Assembly (NCBI GenBank): GCA_934045905.1
Contig: OW203763.1
Location: forward strand, 38,887,017 to 38,951,016
From: Leuctra nigra
Taxonomy: Eukaryota > Arthropoda > Insecta > Plecoptera > Leuctridae
Direction: 5' to 3'
DNA: 64,000 nucleotides
Position numbers and translations under genes: made by a program. Numbering within the stretch: the stretch's first letter is position 1; every line of letters begins with the position of its first letter. Below, piece by piece: positions 12,286 to 25,143 of the stretch. Under the pieces are notes generated by a model, which did not search any database, was not told where the DNA came from, and saw nothing but the letters and a program-made list of their open reading frames with translations.

Positions 12286-13904
12286 TTGGTTGCTTTTCGG
12301 CGGCTGCCCTGTTGAGACTCGAGAAATATTCATATTTTCTGGTGTGAATTGTCCATTCACAATAACTTGCATGTTACGGTACCTATCTGAAATTGCATAT
12401 TATGTCCTAAACTAAGCTGTAAATACATATTTCAAATGATATCATACATTTCTGGTCTCCAGTTATTCAATTAATACAAGAAAATTAATGAAGAACTTTT
12501 AAAATTAATGATAAAATTATAAGTTACTTTATTATGTAATTTTCTGGAAGGAACTACCAGACGATGGAATTGGTATTTTAAATAGAATATTTCAGGTGTT
12601 GATTGAAGTTGTGATTCAATACTATCATTGGGTATACTTAAAATAATTAAATAGTTAAGTTATATAATTTAAATAGTTAAAAAATTAGTTTTAATTCGCA
12701 TTTTAATTTCTTTTAAGATCAGATTTAATTTCATATTTAATTTTAATTTATTCTTAGCAACTGAAAAGGTTCATACAACGCACCCATAGATAGTACAAGG
12801 TACGTTACATAATAGAAACAAAAATATGAAATAAAATGTCTAAAAATAAGAAAATATACTATTTATTTTGCAGGATCAATAATTTTCATTGGACCATTTA
12901 ACATTTCATAGACAGTGAATATTATTGATTGTTTAAATATTTACTACAGAAATTAATGAAAATCAGTGCTGGTTTGTCTGATCAACTAAGTTATCACTGG
13001 CAATTTCATGGATTACTTGCTTAGCCACAGCTTGGCTGAATTTTCATTGCAAAACAACTGCAATGGAAAAGTCCAGAATGAGATAAATGTGGTGTTGAAT
13101 TCATTTACTTTGCTTACCATTAGTGGTGGTGAAATTCACGGAGAAACATGTCACAAAACACGTTGTCTTAATTGAACTTGTTAATCTATTTCACCTGACC
13201 ATCTCTTCTATGCCCACACATTTACTAATGAAACCAACATAATTACTTAACCCAACCGTGATAAACCATTCCCACATAGCAGAAGAATAACTATGAATAC
13301 CCCTCCGGCCTCCTTTCATAATTCATTATCATTTATTTAGAAACAAATCCGGAAAGTTTGCTGAAAGTGATCACAAAAAATAGACATTCAATCTCAACAA
13401 AATTGAATACCATTAACATTCAGTTGTATATTTTGTCAGAATGATGAAAAATCAATCAGCTATAGAATCGTAGTAGGTAAACCAAACTATTAAAAACAAT
13501 ATATTATAGAAAACAAGTGATAAAATCCAATTCAAGAACAGCTTCACGCTCCTTTACCCTCAACAAAATTCACAAATCGATTTCTCTCCGATATTTTGAT
13601 AAAATTATACATCAAATTACCATATTAGTGATAAGTTTATGCGATAAAACATAATAAAAAACCGGAATGTTCAATATTTCATCAAATATCTTATCGTCAT
13701 ATCTTTGATTAAGAAATCTACCGCCTAGCACCAAATACTATACAATTAAGGGTAGTTAAAAAATTAACGACGACCCATAGAAATCAAATGATATTATCGA
13801 CAATGAAAATGATAATGCAACATTATATTAAAGATATCGCGATATACATGATACAAAATAAACTGATATTAAAATCGATCTATTATAATTAACGATTCTA
13901 TTTT
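12286..13904. other. Unassigned AT-rich sequence
   Basis: No supported gene or repeat. Confidence 0.4.
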
Positions 13905-13921
13905 CTCCTTCTCTCTTTCTC

Positions 13922-13954
<33 letters not shown>

Positions 13955-13955
13955 G
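13905..13955. repeat. (CT)n microsatellite
   Basis: A CT dinucleotide run of about 50 bp with a few T/A interruptions. Confidence 0.9.
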
Positions 13956-14717
13956 GCCTTCGGACAAAGAACTTCCGCGAGACACATATAAACAGCATCG
14001 GATTGTCTCTATGCAAATTGCGCCGATTGTTCAGTCGAAGTTTGGTTACACCTACGCTCACATCGAAAGATCAAATCCTGATCTGATGAATTGCGTGGGT
14101 GAAAGACAAGTCGTACTTATTTCTGCATTTTCTTCACCTACACAACTCGAGACACAAATCATGAAGAGACCTTTTCAAAAGTGCACTATCTTGACTGGGT
14201 AACCTTCTGGTTATACATTCTGTATCTGAAAGAGATTCGGCATCCCACTCTATTGCCAGCGCATACCATTACAGGCTAATCTCGTACTACTTCCACTACA
14301 ATAGTAATTAGTATTTGATTTTTACAACCTTAATATTTAGCATATTTGTTAGGAATTGAATAGAGAGTTTAGCATTGGCTGAGGTTTTATTACAGACGAG
14401 GTCACGTCTTAGAATAGATTTCATAACATTTTAAAGTTGATGCATTTTTTCGTATTTTTTTGCATTGAAGGAATCAACTTTCATATAGATGAGAAAAGTG
14501 ACAAGTGAAATATGTTTCAGCTTTGCAATCCATCAAAAAGTCGTTTTAAGGTGTTACAAGCGTTGACCAGAATTCCTCAATGTGCAAGAGAGGCAGGATA
14601 TCGATAAATCTCTCGAACGAAATCCACCAAAGTTGTTGACATATTCAGTCTACAAATAATCCGTATTAATTGCTTTTCACGAATCTTAATTTATTTGATA
14701 TTTGGGTTGCAACATAA
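13956..14717. other. Unassigned sequence
   Basis: No recognisable gene. The open frame at 14011-14202 has no motif. Confidence 0.4.
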
Positions 14718-14759
14718 AAAAATGTGAATTGATGTAATATTACATCAATTCACATTTTT
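14718..14759. repeat. Perfect 42-bp palindrome centred on GTAATATTAC
   Basis: Both halves are exactly complementary out to the flanking A/T runs, with no loop needed (left half AAATGTGAATTGATGTAAT). It could form a cruciform or hairpin. No coding sequence is associated with it. Confidence 0.9.
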
Positions 14760-15473
14760 ACTTTTCTTTTTAAACTAGACTGAGAACCTAAATTGGAGAC
14801 CCAAGTTTGATTTCCGCAGAAAAAAGTAATTTACAAAATATAAGAATCATGTTTAAAAATTTGAACCTTACATATTTTAAGCAAGCATATTTAAGATATT
14901 TTAAAAGCACTTTAAAGATATATTCAATTAAAAAACTGTACAGTACGACTTTAACATTTTGCTCATTCAGAGTCTGCACTCATCTTTAAACAAAATATAT
15001 GTCAATGTTTTTTAATAAACTATAGCGCTATCTAAACGTGTTACTCCTTAATACACACTTAAAGATTTATTGATTTGAAAACTGCATGACTTTATTTAGT
15101 CCTTGAAATTTTGACACGACAGTGACATATACTTGTTAGAGTGATATTCAAACGTCATGTGTCAACTGATCGAAACAAATTGGGTTCGAAACAAAATAAA
15201 TCAATTATTTCTCGAGTCCCCACACTTGGAATTGTGTCAGTTGTCAATGTCGGGTGGAGGAAACTAATCGACAAGAGTAGATCTTGTCACTTCCAAAGGT
15301 AGAAATCTTGTCTATCTTAATTTGTCAGTGATTGAATTCTGTCCGGGAGATTGAATTCATGAAACTCTATTTGGAAATGACGTTATTGAGATTGACTATT
15401 GATGATATTATGTGTGGTTAAGGTGGTATTAGATAAGAACATCGGTAATGAAACATATTAAAATGAACAAGAC
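14760..15473. other. Unassigned sequence
   Basis: Nothing recognisable. The mirrored open frames at 14790-14990 are treated as chance. Confidence 0.4.
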
Positions 15474-15795
15474 GGAGCAAGATGGTTCAGGCAGTCGCTT
15501 TGGAATTGCAATACAGAGGTCAGAGGTTCGATTCTAGCCGCAGTCCTTATTGACTGAGGTGGGGTTTCCCTCAGTCAGGTGGCAAATCTGAGAAATGTCC
15601 TTACTAATTCTTGCTAATACAACCCCCTCATCATAATCAATAATCATACAACTTTGCTATTAGCCTAAGTACAGTTGCAGAACAACTTAAATAAAATAAA
15701 ATAAATAAATAAATTAGATAAAATAAGTATATAAAAAAATAAAAAATAATAAAAACCAAAAAGAAATTTTAATAAATAAATAAATAAATAAATAT
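15474..15795 (+). mobile_element. Full-length tRNA-derived SINE with AAAT-type tail
   Basis: The tRNA-like head starts GGAGCAAGATGGTTCAGGCA (degenerate A box) and has a B box GGTTCGATTCT at 15525-15535, the internal promoter elements of RNA polymerase III. The body contains TTTCCCTCAGTC, GGCAAATCTG, AGAAATGTCCTTACTAAT, the ATC-rich part and GCCTAAGTACAGTTGCAGAA. It ends in repeated AAAT/TAAA units, typical of a retroposed tail. This is the best copy from which to define the family. Confidence 0.8.
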
Positions 15796-15832
15796 GATAT
15801 TGATAGATATAATCACAATTGAATAGAAAAAT

Positions 15833-15848
15833 GGGGGGGGGGGGGGGG
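15833..15848. repeat. G16 homopolymer
   Basis: An uninterrupted run of 16 G just beyond the SINE tail; a strong quadruplex candidate and a likely sequencing-error hotspot. Confidence 0.95.
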
Positions 15849-16753
15849 CTGTATTACACTCGCACCACTGAATAGACTGATAACAGGTGGAGGGAAATAG
15901 CCCGGTACCGGCATGTAGCCGGGTACCTACTTGGCTACATCTGTCGACCTATACCAAGGTGTCCAGAAGAAAGGTCCAGCTGAGATCTCCACAGCCCGCA
16001 CTGTCCAGTGACATGATCAAAGGTGGAGGGTGATTGTCACATCATTTTCACATTTTAAATGTACACTTGGCACAACTAAAAATGATTGCTCAACTGATTG
16101 ACTGAACAATGTTAGATCGCACCTCAGAAGTCAGTCCAAGCGACCTCCTTGTCTCACTCTACAATAAGTGACCTCTCATTTCAATGATAATAACAAGCAT
16201 TGAATGTTATGGGACATGGCCAGCAGTCGTTCAAATTTGTTCACCGATCATTTTTCTTTTGGCCAAGTGCACGGTAAGTATTATAAAATGGCACAGTCTT
16301 TTTTACTTCTTACAAAAATTATGAAGTGGACCAATTTAGTTTGCTAACATAATTCACACATGTAGGTAACTAGATTCATCTACCGAATTATTCATAAAAT
16401 GAAAATTGAATACAACAAAATGTCCATGAAATGTCTACTGTGATCATTTCAGAGTAGGTACATGCAATTTAATAAACATTTTTACATTTAATATATTTAT
16501 TATTTTTTTACAATTAATAAACATGCTGACAGTTTGGCTACTTTTGAAACGATTACACATACATAATTATTTTTAGAAGTGGACTTCAAAATGCTACGTT
16601 TTCTTTCCAAGTTCTCAAGAGAATATAAGTAAATTGAGAAAGTTATAATTTTGAAAGAAAATGAAAAATTAATATAATAAAATCAATGAGGCATAGGTTA
16701 GGAATAATCTAAACATTCCATTTCCAATATTTTTATTTCTATAAAATTTAAGT
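15849..16753. other. Unassigned sequence
   Basis: No supported gene or repeat. Confidence 0.4.
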
Positions 16754-16975
16754 AGCAAGTTGCCTCAGAAAGGCTCTGAGTCTAGACTCACTCAGGAGGT
16801 CCCGGGTTCGATTCCCGCTTCCGTCTTTCCTGACTGAAGCTTTTGTGGTTTCCCTCAGTCTAGGCAAATGATGTGAAGGTTCCATACTAGTGCCACAATA
16901 CTTACCTATTCTCAACATTATAATCATGCATCCGTCGCCATTATACTAGTTGAAGAACTGTGCGACACTAAAATG
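16754..16975 (+). mobile_element. SINE copy with well-preserved B box
   Basis: The head AGCAAGTTGCCTCAGAAAGG is followed by the B box GGGTTCGATTCCC (16804-16816), TTTCCCTCAGTC, GGCAAATGATG, GAAGGTTCC and the 3' block CATCCGTCGCCATTATACTA. It lacks a long A-rich tail and runs almost directly into a MITE. Confidence 0.8.
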
Positions 16976-16992
16976 AATCGCTAATACCTATA

Positions 16993-17237
16993 CCTCAGAG
17001 TTAAAAGGCCGGAAGTCAATTTCAATGATTCTTTAGGTGGGCTCAATAACCAATAATTCTGCCTTCATCCAATCATACTTTTAATTGTGACATGAGTCAT
17101 TTTTTAAGAGAATACCTCAATATAACTGTATAATTTGTATTTAATACATATTGTAATGTTGTAATGTAATTCGATTACATCATTCCAAAAGAGTGCAACA
17201 AAATCGAAAATGAACTTCCGGCCTTCTACCTTTGAGG
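16993..17237. mobile_element. Tc1/mariner-like MITE, about 245 bp, TA-flanked
   Basis: The left terminus CCTCAGAGTTAAAAGGCCGG and, as reverse complement, the right terminus CCTCAAAGGTAGAAGGCCGG form inverted repeats of about 30 bp, bordered by TA on both sides (16991-16992, 17238-17239). The interior is AT-rich and non-coding. Confidence 0.72.
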
Positions 17238-17239
17238 TA

Positions 17240-19192
<1,953 letters not shown>

Positions 19193-19290
19193 TAACTGTA
19201 CAGAGCGATACAGAGCGGTCGGAGTGCCCCTGTGCACACTGCCTGGCACAGGGGCACTACGACCGCTTTCTTCTGAATGTCACTGTACAA
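19193..19290. repeat. Hairpin of about 95 nt, MITE- or pre-miRNA-sized
   Basis: The strong core AGCGGTCGGAGTGCCCCTGT (from 19214) pairs with ACAGGGGCACTACGACCGCT (to 19267) with one mismatch across a loop of about 10 nt. Weaker pairing continues outward to TGTACAG/CTGTACA. It is GC-rich compared with its surroundings. Whether it is a short MITE or an RNA hairpin cannot be decided from one copy. Confidence 0.6.
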
Positions 19291-22040
19291 TCAATTATCC
19301 CCTTACTTTCCGAAAAAAAAATGTTTTTTCTTCCCAATTCGTTAGAGGGATTGGTAACATATGATATCAAAAGACAGATATCATTTTGGACGTCACGAAA
19401 AAAGCGGGGCGTATTCAAATGTGAAATGCACGTTACTTTGTACCAAAGAATAGACAAAACCTTTAAATGAATGACAGGAAATGGGGAGAGAATAATCATC
19501 TGGTCTTTAGTTATATCATAGCTTTTTCATTTTAATTTGTTTCAATTATAACAACAAAAAAATCGGATTTTGCAATCAAATATTACTGAGCAGAAGCATA
19601 CGTATATCAAAGTATGAAGTTATCTGAATTTGGACTTGCTATTCCATTCTTCGTGGGCAAACCGAGCCCTGGTGGAAGTCTGCAATGTGGGAAGTGGGAA
19701 TTAATACGTTTATTTTCAATAATTAAAACGTCAAAAGTTTATGGTAGGTATATACAAATATTCTGGTAATACCGATTCAATGAGTTAGGGAGAATCAGCT
19801 ATTGAATGAGAAAAATGCCCTCCCGAACGTTTGAGTGCATGTAGTTTGGCCAATATCGTGATTTACATTCACGTGGTATCGCTCGAATCGCCTTAAAACT
19901 CAGATGTTGAATGTTCTATATTTTTATCTAAAATACAAATTACAATTTGCTACGTTATTTCTATTTGTAAATCGTTGTAGGTATTGTCTTTAAACTCAGC
20001 TAGTGTGTAATTCCTAGTAGGTATATTTCGTTGATTATTTCGGTATACTATAATATGTCATCTATACGGCTATATTCGGCTCTGGATTATGTTTGGTTTT
20101 ACGAGAAAGGGAGTACATTATCCTGAAAAATATTATTTTAAGCATTATCATACGTATACGTTTTCATTTTAGTCCAAATAATTCCCATCAGAATCTCCAT
20201 AAATATCATCTGAACGAGTGTTTTGTATTTTTTTTACCATTTTCATTTGTAGACTACGTGTTTCTCGATGAAAGTCTCTCTGAGGACATTAAGGGGAAGA
20301 GGGAGGCGTAAACGATCATTTTTTTAATTTTTTTTTTTTTTTTTTAATTTTCTGTGGAGTTTTTTGAGTAAAAATTTCCACATGTTGTAACTCTTTTTAA
20401 GAACTTAAATAGATATGATGATTTTTAAGTCAAGTGATTTCAATAAATGAATTCAAATGTAGGTAGTAAATAAATCATGTGTATCTTTAAACCTTGATAA
20501 TCTCAAAAACGTATTTCTGAATGTTCAGGTACTACCTGTAGCCGAAAAACTATCAAAATAAAATTCTTCATTTTTTTTATCAATAATCCTTAAGTCATTA
20601 CCAATAGATGGTAGTAGAATTAGATAGCTAAGATAAAGGTGAAGTACTAAAAAAAATCACAAAAAAATATTGATTTTTTTCTGCAATATATTGAAGTACC
20701 TACCATACAAATAATAATTTCTACGAAAGTATTCATGCTAGAAGTATAATTCTACTACAGTGCCTTCATAAGGCATATAACTAAATGTAAAATAAAAATG
20801 GCTGAGTTTTACTGTATACAAACTGTGTAACAGGTACATAAAAATTGCAAATTTAACATGTAAAGGGTATCCTCCCCTTAAGCCGACGAATGTCAAAAGT
20901 AAGAACTGAGATAATGATCTACTTGGTACATTGAGTTGCTGTGAAAAGTGCATCTTGATAAGACTCGAGCAATTGCATTTCGATTCGTGAAGGACGCAAG
21001 CAGCGTGTAGACTTATAGGACAGTATACTTAAAGTTTCATTTTAAGGTGGCTCAACCAATCAGGACATGGTCTCAGATCGTCAGCATTTTTTGTGTACTT
21101 ATTGAGATTAATGGCATACATAATCCTATAAAAAATTAAGCACTTCCCGTCTCCAGTTTCTGTGATAAATTGAGTTGTCTTCCCCAAGTTATCTTATGGC
21201 AACCTGTAAAATCGTGTAATTTTTAGGCTATAATGAAGATTTTTGTGTATTCCGAGATTTGGACAAAACCCCATATTCGGGTAGACTTGGACATACTAAT
21301 AAAATTGAAAAAATATACACGTGTGCTTTTTTTGAAGTAAGAAACCAAATTAAAAATGATTTTCTTATATCTCATGTGTTAAAAGTTTTGTTCAATTTCG
21401 GAAGACAATGAATTTAAACCTCATTATAAGATGGAAGCTGCAAGTTACAGGACATTATACCAGTATCTTACTCTTATTTATTCCAACTTGATTGGAAATA
21501 GTAACAAATAATGGTAATTTCAAAAAATACATATTTTTGGATTTTCGATCAGTTGAGAGGGTACAAAGTGTCATCTTGTCAAATTTGTTGAAAACAACAT
21601 TTGCAAATTTACTCTATTATCTGTGTAGATCTGTACATAATTGCGACTTTAATTTATGCCATTTCATACTCTGTGTGAAGGCAAAAATTTAGCCACGATA
21701 ACAAAATAATAATGTAAAGTATAACACACTGCAGGGATGTGGCATTGGAGGAGTTGAAAATAGAATAGGTTATTTTCTAGGTTTGTTTTTTATTTTGACG
21801 CTGCTCTGAGGAACCTGCTAATAGTCGACTTCTCTTGACACAAAATTCAACACATATTCTAAAAATTTATTCAAACTGGGCAATTTCAATTTCTAAACAA
21901 TGAAAAAGCGTTTTAAGTAAAACTCTAAAATCCGATTAGCATGATTGAAATTGTTCAAAATGTATCCAATATGAAGATTTGTATCTTGCAAATACGAACA
22001 GAAGGCAGTTTCCAAAGCAATTTCAAAATATCGCCCCCCG
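19291..22040. other. Unassigned AT-rich sequence
   Basis: About 2.7 kb without a supported gene or repeat. Poly-T tracts occur near 20320-20345. Confidence 0.4.
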
Positions 22041-22106
22041 AAAAAACGTGAACCCCTGACCTTTGTATTTGTATTCATGCACCAACAAGCTGAGCTACAG
22101 CAAACC
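22041..22106 (-). other. tRNA-like sequence (SINE head or tRNA pseudogene)
   Basis: On the minus strand, GTAGCTCAGCTTGTTGGTGCA closely resembles a tRNA D-arm (A box). About 40 nt later GGTCAGGGGTTCACG resembles a degraded T-arm (B box). The 3' acceptor half does not fold, so it is not a functional tRNA. It differs from the main SINE family's head and may mark a second SINE type. Confidence 0.45.
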
Positions 22107-22571
22107 ATGGTTCAATGATATTCTTCTCGTACAACAAACATAGTTACCTGGACATTGCAGTGTTTTCATTCATGCAATTTTTTTGAATACAAAACCTTTA
22201 GGTCAGTGGCTCGAATTCGAATCCACTCAGAGGTTGATGATAGAAATGTGCAGTTGCACATTCCATATCAGAAAATACGGATTTCCAACAATTGCCAGTG
22301 GACAGAAAAACCTTGTTTCAAATGAATAAAACGATGCGTATAAAAACTTTGTGAAAATTTGAAATAAATTTCCAAACAATTTACAAAAATGGAGTTAAAA
22401 ATTAAGTTGCAGAAAAGTTCAAATTCAAATTCGTTATAATGTAGTATGTGCAGTATTATCTTTTGTCAAAATAACTCAACAAATAAGATCTTAAACCTTC
22501 TGAACGTTTAGTAATGTATGAAATAATAAAGTGCTACCAGATATTCACACCATGTTTTTGATACTAACTAC
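22107..22571. other. Unassigned sequence with a second B-box-like string
   Basis: GGCTCGAATTCGAATCC near 22208-22224 resembles a pol III B box or T-arm but has no convincing A box at the right distance. Confidence 0.35.
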
Positions 22572-22720
22572 GAGCAAGTTGGCTCTGGCATTAACGCTCT
22601 GGATTTACACTCCGAGGTCCCGGGGGGCGGAGTTTGATCCCTTTTCCTGATTCCTCAGTCGAGAATGATATGATGGAAGGTTTTCTACTGGCCGCGAAAA
22701 CCCCCTTCCCTGCCATCATC
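22572..22720 (+). mobile_element. SINE head and body that run into the minisatellite
   Basis: GAGCAAGTTGGCTCTGGCAT (head), GAGTTTGATCC (degraded B box), TTCCTCAGTCGAGAATGATA and CCCCTTCCCTGCCATCATCA follow family order. At the point where other copies have their ATC-rich stretch, the sequence becomes the minisatellite unit; the SINE 3' block is not found on the far side. Confidence 0.7.
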
Positions 22721-25143
22721 AATCCTTACCAGATCTTACCAGATCTTCATCGTCCAACCTTACCAATCTTCATCGTCCAACCTTACCAGATCTTCATCGA
22801 TCCTTACCAACTCTTCATCGTCATCCTAACTAGATCTTCATCCTCCATCCTTACCAGATCTTCATCGTCCATCCTTACCAATCTTCATCCTCCATCCTCC
22901 ATCCTCCATCCTTACCAATCTTCATAGCCCATCCTTACCAGATCTTCATCCTCCATCCTTACCAGATCTTCATCGCCCATCCTTACCAGATCTTCATCGA
23001 TCCTTTCGAACTCTTCATCGCCCATCCTTACCAGATCTTCATCGTCCATCCTTACCAATCTTCATCGTCCATCCTTACCAGATCTTCATCCTCAATCCTT
23101 ACCAGATCTTCATCCTCCATCCTTACCAGATCTTCATCGATCCTTACCAACTCTTCATCGCCCATCCTTTCCAGATCTTCATCGTCCATCCTAACCAATC
23201 TTCATCGTCCATCCTTACCAGATCTTCATCCTCCATCCTTACCAGATCTTCATCGTCATCCTTACCAGATCTTCATCGATCCTTACCAATTCTTCATCGT
23301 CATCCTTACCAGATCTTCATCCTCCATCCTTACCAGATCTTCATCCTCCATCCTTACCAGATCTTCATCGATCCTTACCAACTCTTCATCGCCCATCCTT
23401 ACCAGATCTTCATCGTCCAACCTTACCAGATCTTCATCGTCCAACCTTACCAGATCTTCATTGTCCAACCTTACCAATCTTCATCGTCCAACCTTACCAA
23501 TCTTCATCGTCCATCCTTACCAGATCTTCATCGTCCATCCTTACCAATCTTCATCCTCCATCCTAACCAGATCTTCATCCTCCATCCTTACCAGATTTTC
23601 ATCGTCCATCCTTACCAGATCTTCATCGTCCATCCTTACCAGATCTTCATCGTCCATCCTTACCAGATCTTCATCGATCCTTACCAATTCTTCATCGTCA
23701 TCCTTACCAGATCTTCATCCTCCATCCTTACCAGATCTTCATCCTCCATCCTTACCAGATCTACATCGATCCTTACCAACTCTTCATCGCCCATCCTTAC
23801 CAGATCTTCATCGTCCATCCTACCAATCTTCATCGTCCATCCTTACCAGATCTTCATCCTCCATCCTTACCAGATCTTCATCGTCCATCCTTACCAGATC
23901 TTCATCGTCCAACCTTACCAGATCTTCATCGTCCAACCTTACCAATCTTCATCGTCCATCCTTACCAGATCTTCATCGTCCATCCTTACCAATCTTCATC
24001 CTCCATCCTTACCAGATCTTCATCGTCCATCCTTACCAGATCTTCATCGTCCAACCTTACCAATCTTCATCGTCCAACCTTACCAATCTTCATCGTCCAT
24101 CCTTACCAGATCTTCATCGTCCATCCTTACCAATCTTCATCCTCCATCCTTACCAGATCTTCATTCTCCATCCTTACCAGATCTTCATCCTCCATCCTTA
24201 CCAGATCTTCATCGATCCTTACCAACTCTTCATCGCCCATCCTTACCAGATCTTCATCGTCCATCCTTACCAATCTTCATCGTCCATCCTTACCAGATCT
24301 TCATCCTCCATCCTTACCAGATCTTTATCGTCATCCTTACCAGATCTTCATCCTCCATCCTCCATCCTCCATCCTTACCAATCTTCATCGCCCATCCTTA
24401 CCAGATCTTCATCGTCCAACCTTACCAGATCTTCATCGTCCAACCTTACCAATCTTCATCGTCCAACCTTACCAATCTTTATCGTCCATCCTTACCAGAT
24501 CTTCATCGTCCATCCTTTCCAATCTTCATCCGCCATCCTTACCAGATCTTCATCCTCCATCCTTACCAGATCTTCATCGTCCATCCTTACCAGATCTTCA
24601 TCCTCCATCCTTACCAGATCTTCATCGATCCTTACCAACTCTTCATCGCCCATCCTTACCAGATCTTCATCGATCCTTACCAACTCTTCATCGCCCATCC
24701 TTACCAGATCTCATCGTAAATCCTTACCAATCTTCATCGTCCATCCTTACCAGATCTTCATCCTCCATCCTTACCAGATCTTCATCGATCCTTACCAACT
24801 CTTCATCGCCCATCCTTACCAGATCTTCATCCTCCATCCTTACCAGATCTTCATCGTCCAACCTTACCAGATCTTCATCGTCCAACCTTACCAATCTTCA
24901 TCGCCCATCCTTACCAGATCTTTATCGTCCATCCTGACCCATCTTCATCGCCCATCCTTAACAGATCTTCATCGTCCATCCTTACCAGATCTTCATCGTC
25001 CAACCTTACCAGATCTTCATCGTCCATCCTGACCAGATCTTCATCGTCCATCCTGACCAGATCTTCATCGTCCATCCTTACCAACTCTTCATCGTCCATC
25101 CTTACCAGATCTTCATCGTCCATCCTGACCCGATCTTCATCGT
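22721..25143 (+). repeat. 2.4-kb minisatellite of 24-bp and 21-bp units
   Basis: Roughly 100 tandem units built on CTTCATCGTCCATCCTTACC with or without the extra AGAT. Variants carry CCTCC, GCCC, GTCCAA or GATCC in the same place. A composite variant (CATCGATCCTTACCAACTC followed by TTCATCGCCC) recurs at irregular intervals and gives a loose higher-order structure. Unit lengths are multiples of three and lack stops, so long frames stay open: a 523-codon frame on the plus strand, and 8-residue VRMDDEDL repeats on the minus strand. I treat these frames as repeat artefacts. Confidence 0.97.

Noticed and set aside
19640..19700. Short similarity between 19650-19690 and the complement of 28770-28800 (CCTGG.TGGA.GTCTGCAA)
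   Set aside because: Too short and gapped to define a repeat by eye.
22041..22106. Functional tRNA gene
   Set aside because: The D-arm looks right but the T-arm is altered and the acceptor stem does not pair.
23461..25032. 523-codon open frame on the plus strand
   Set aside because: It lies wholly inside the minisatellite and consists of SSSSILTR/IFIVHPYQ-type repeats; openness follows from stop-free 21/24-bp units.
24911..25123. Acidic VRMDDEDL repeat protein on the minus strand
   Set aside because: Same minisatellite read backwards; the repeats do not extend into unique coding sequence on either side.
22721..25143. CRISPR array
   Set aside because: Units are contiguous with no unique spacers, and the context is eukaryotic.
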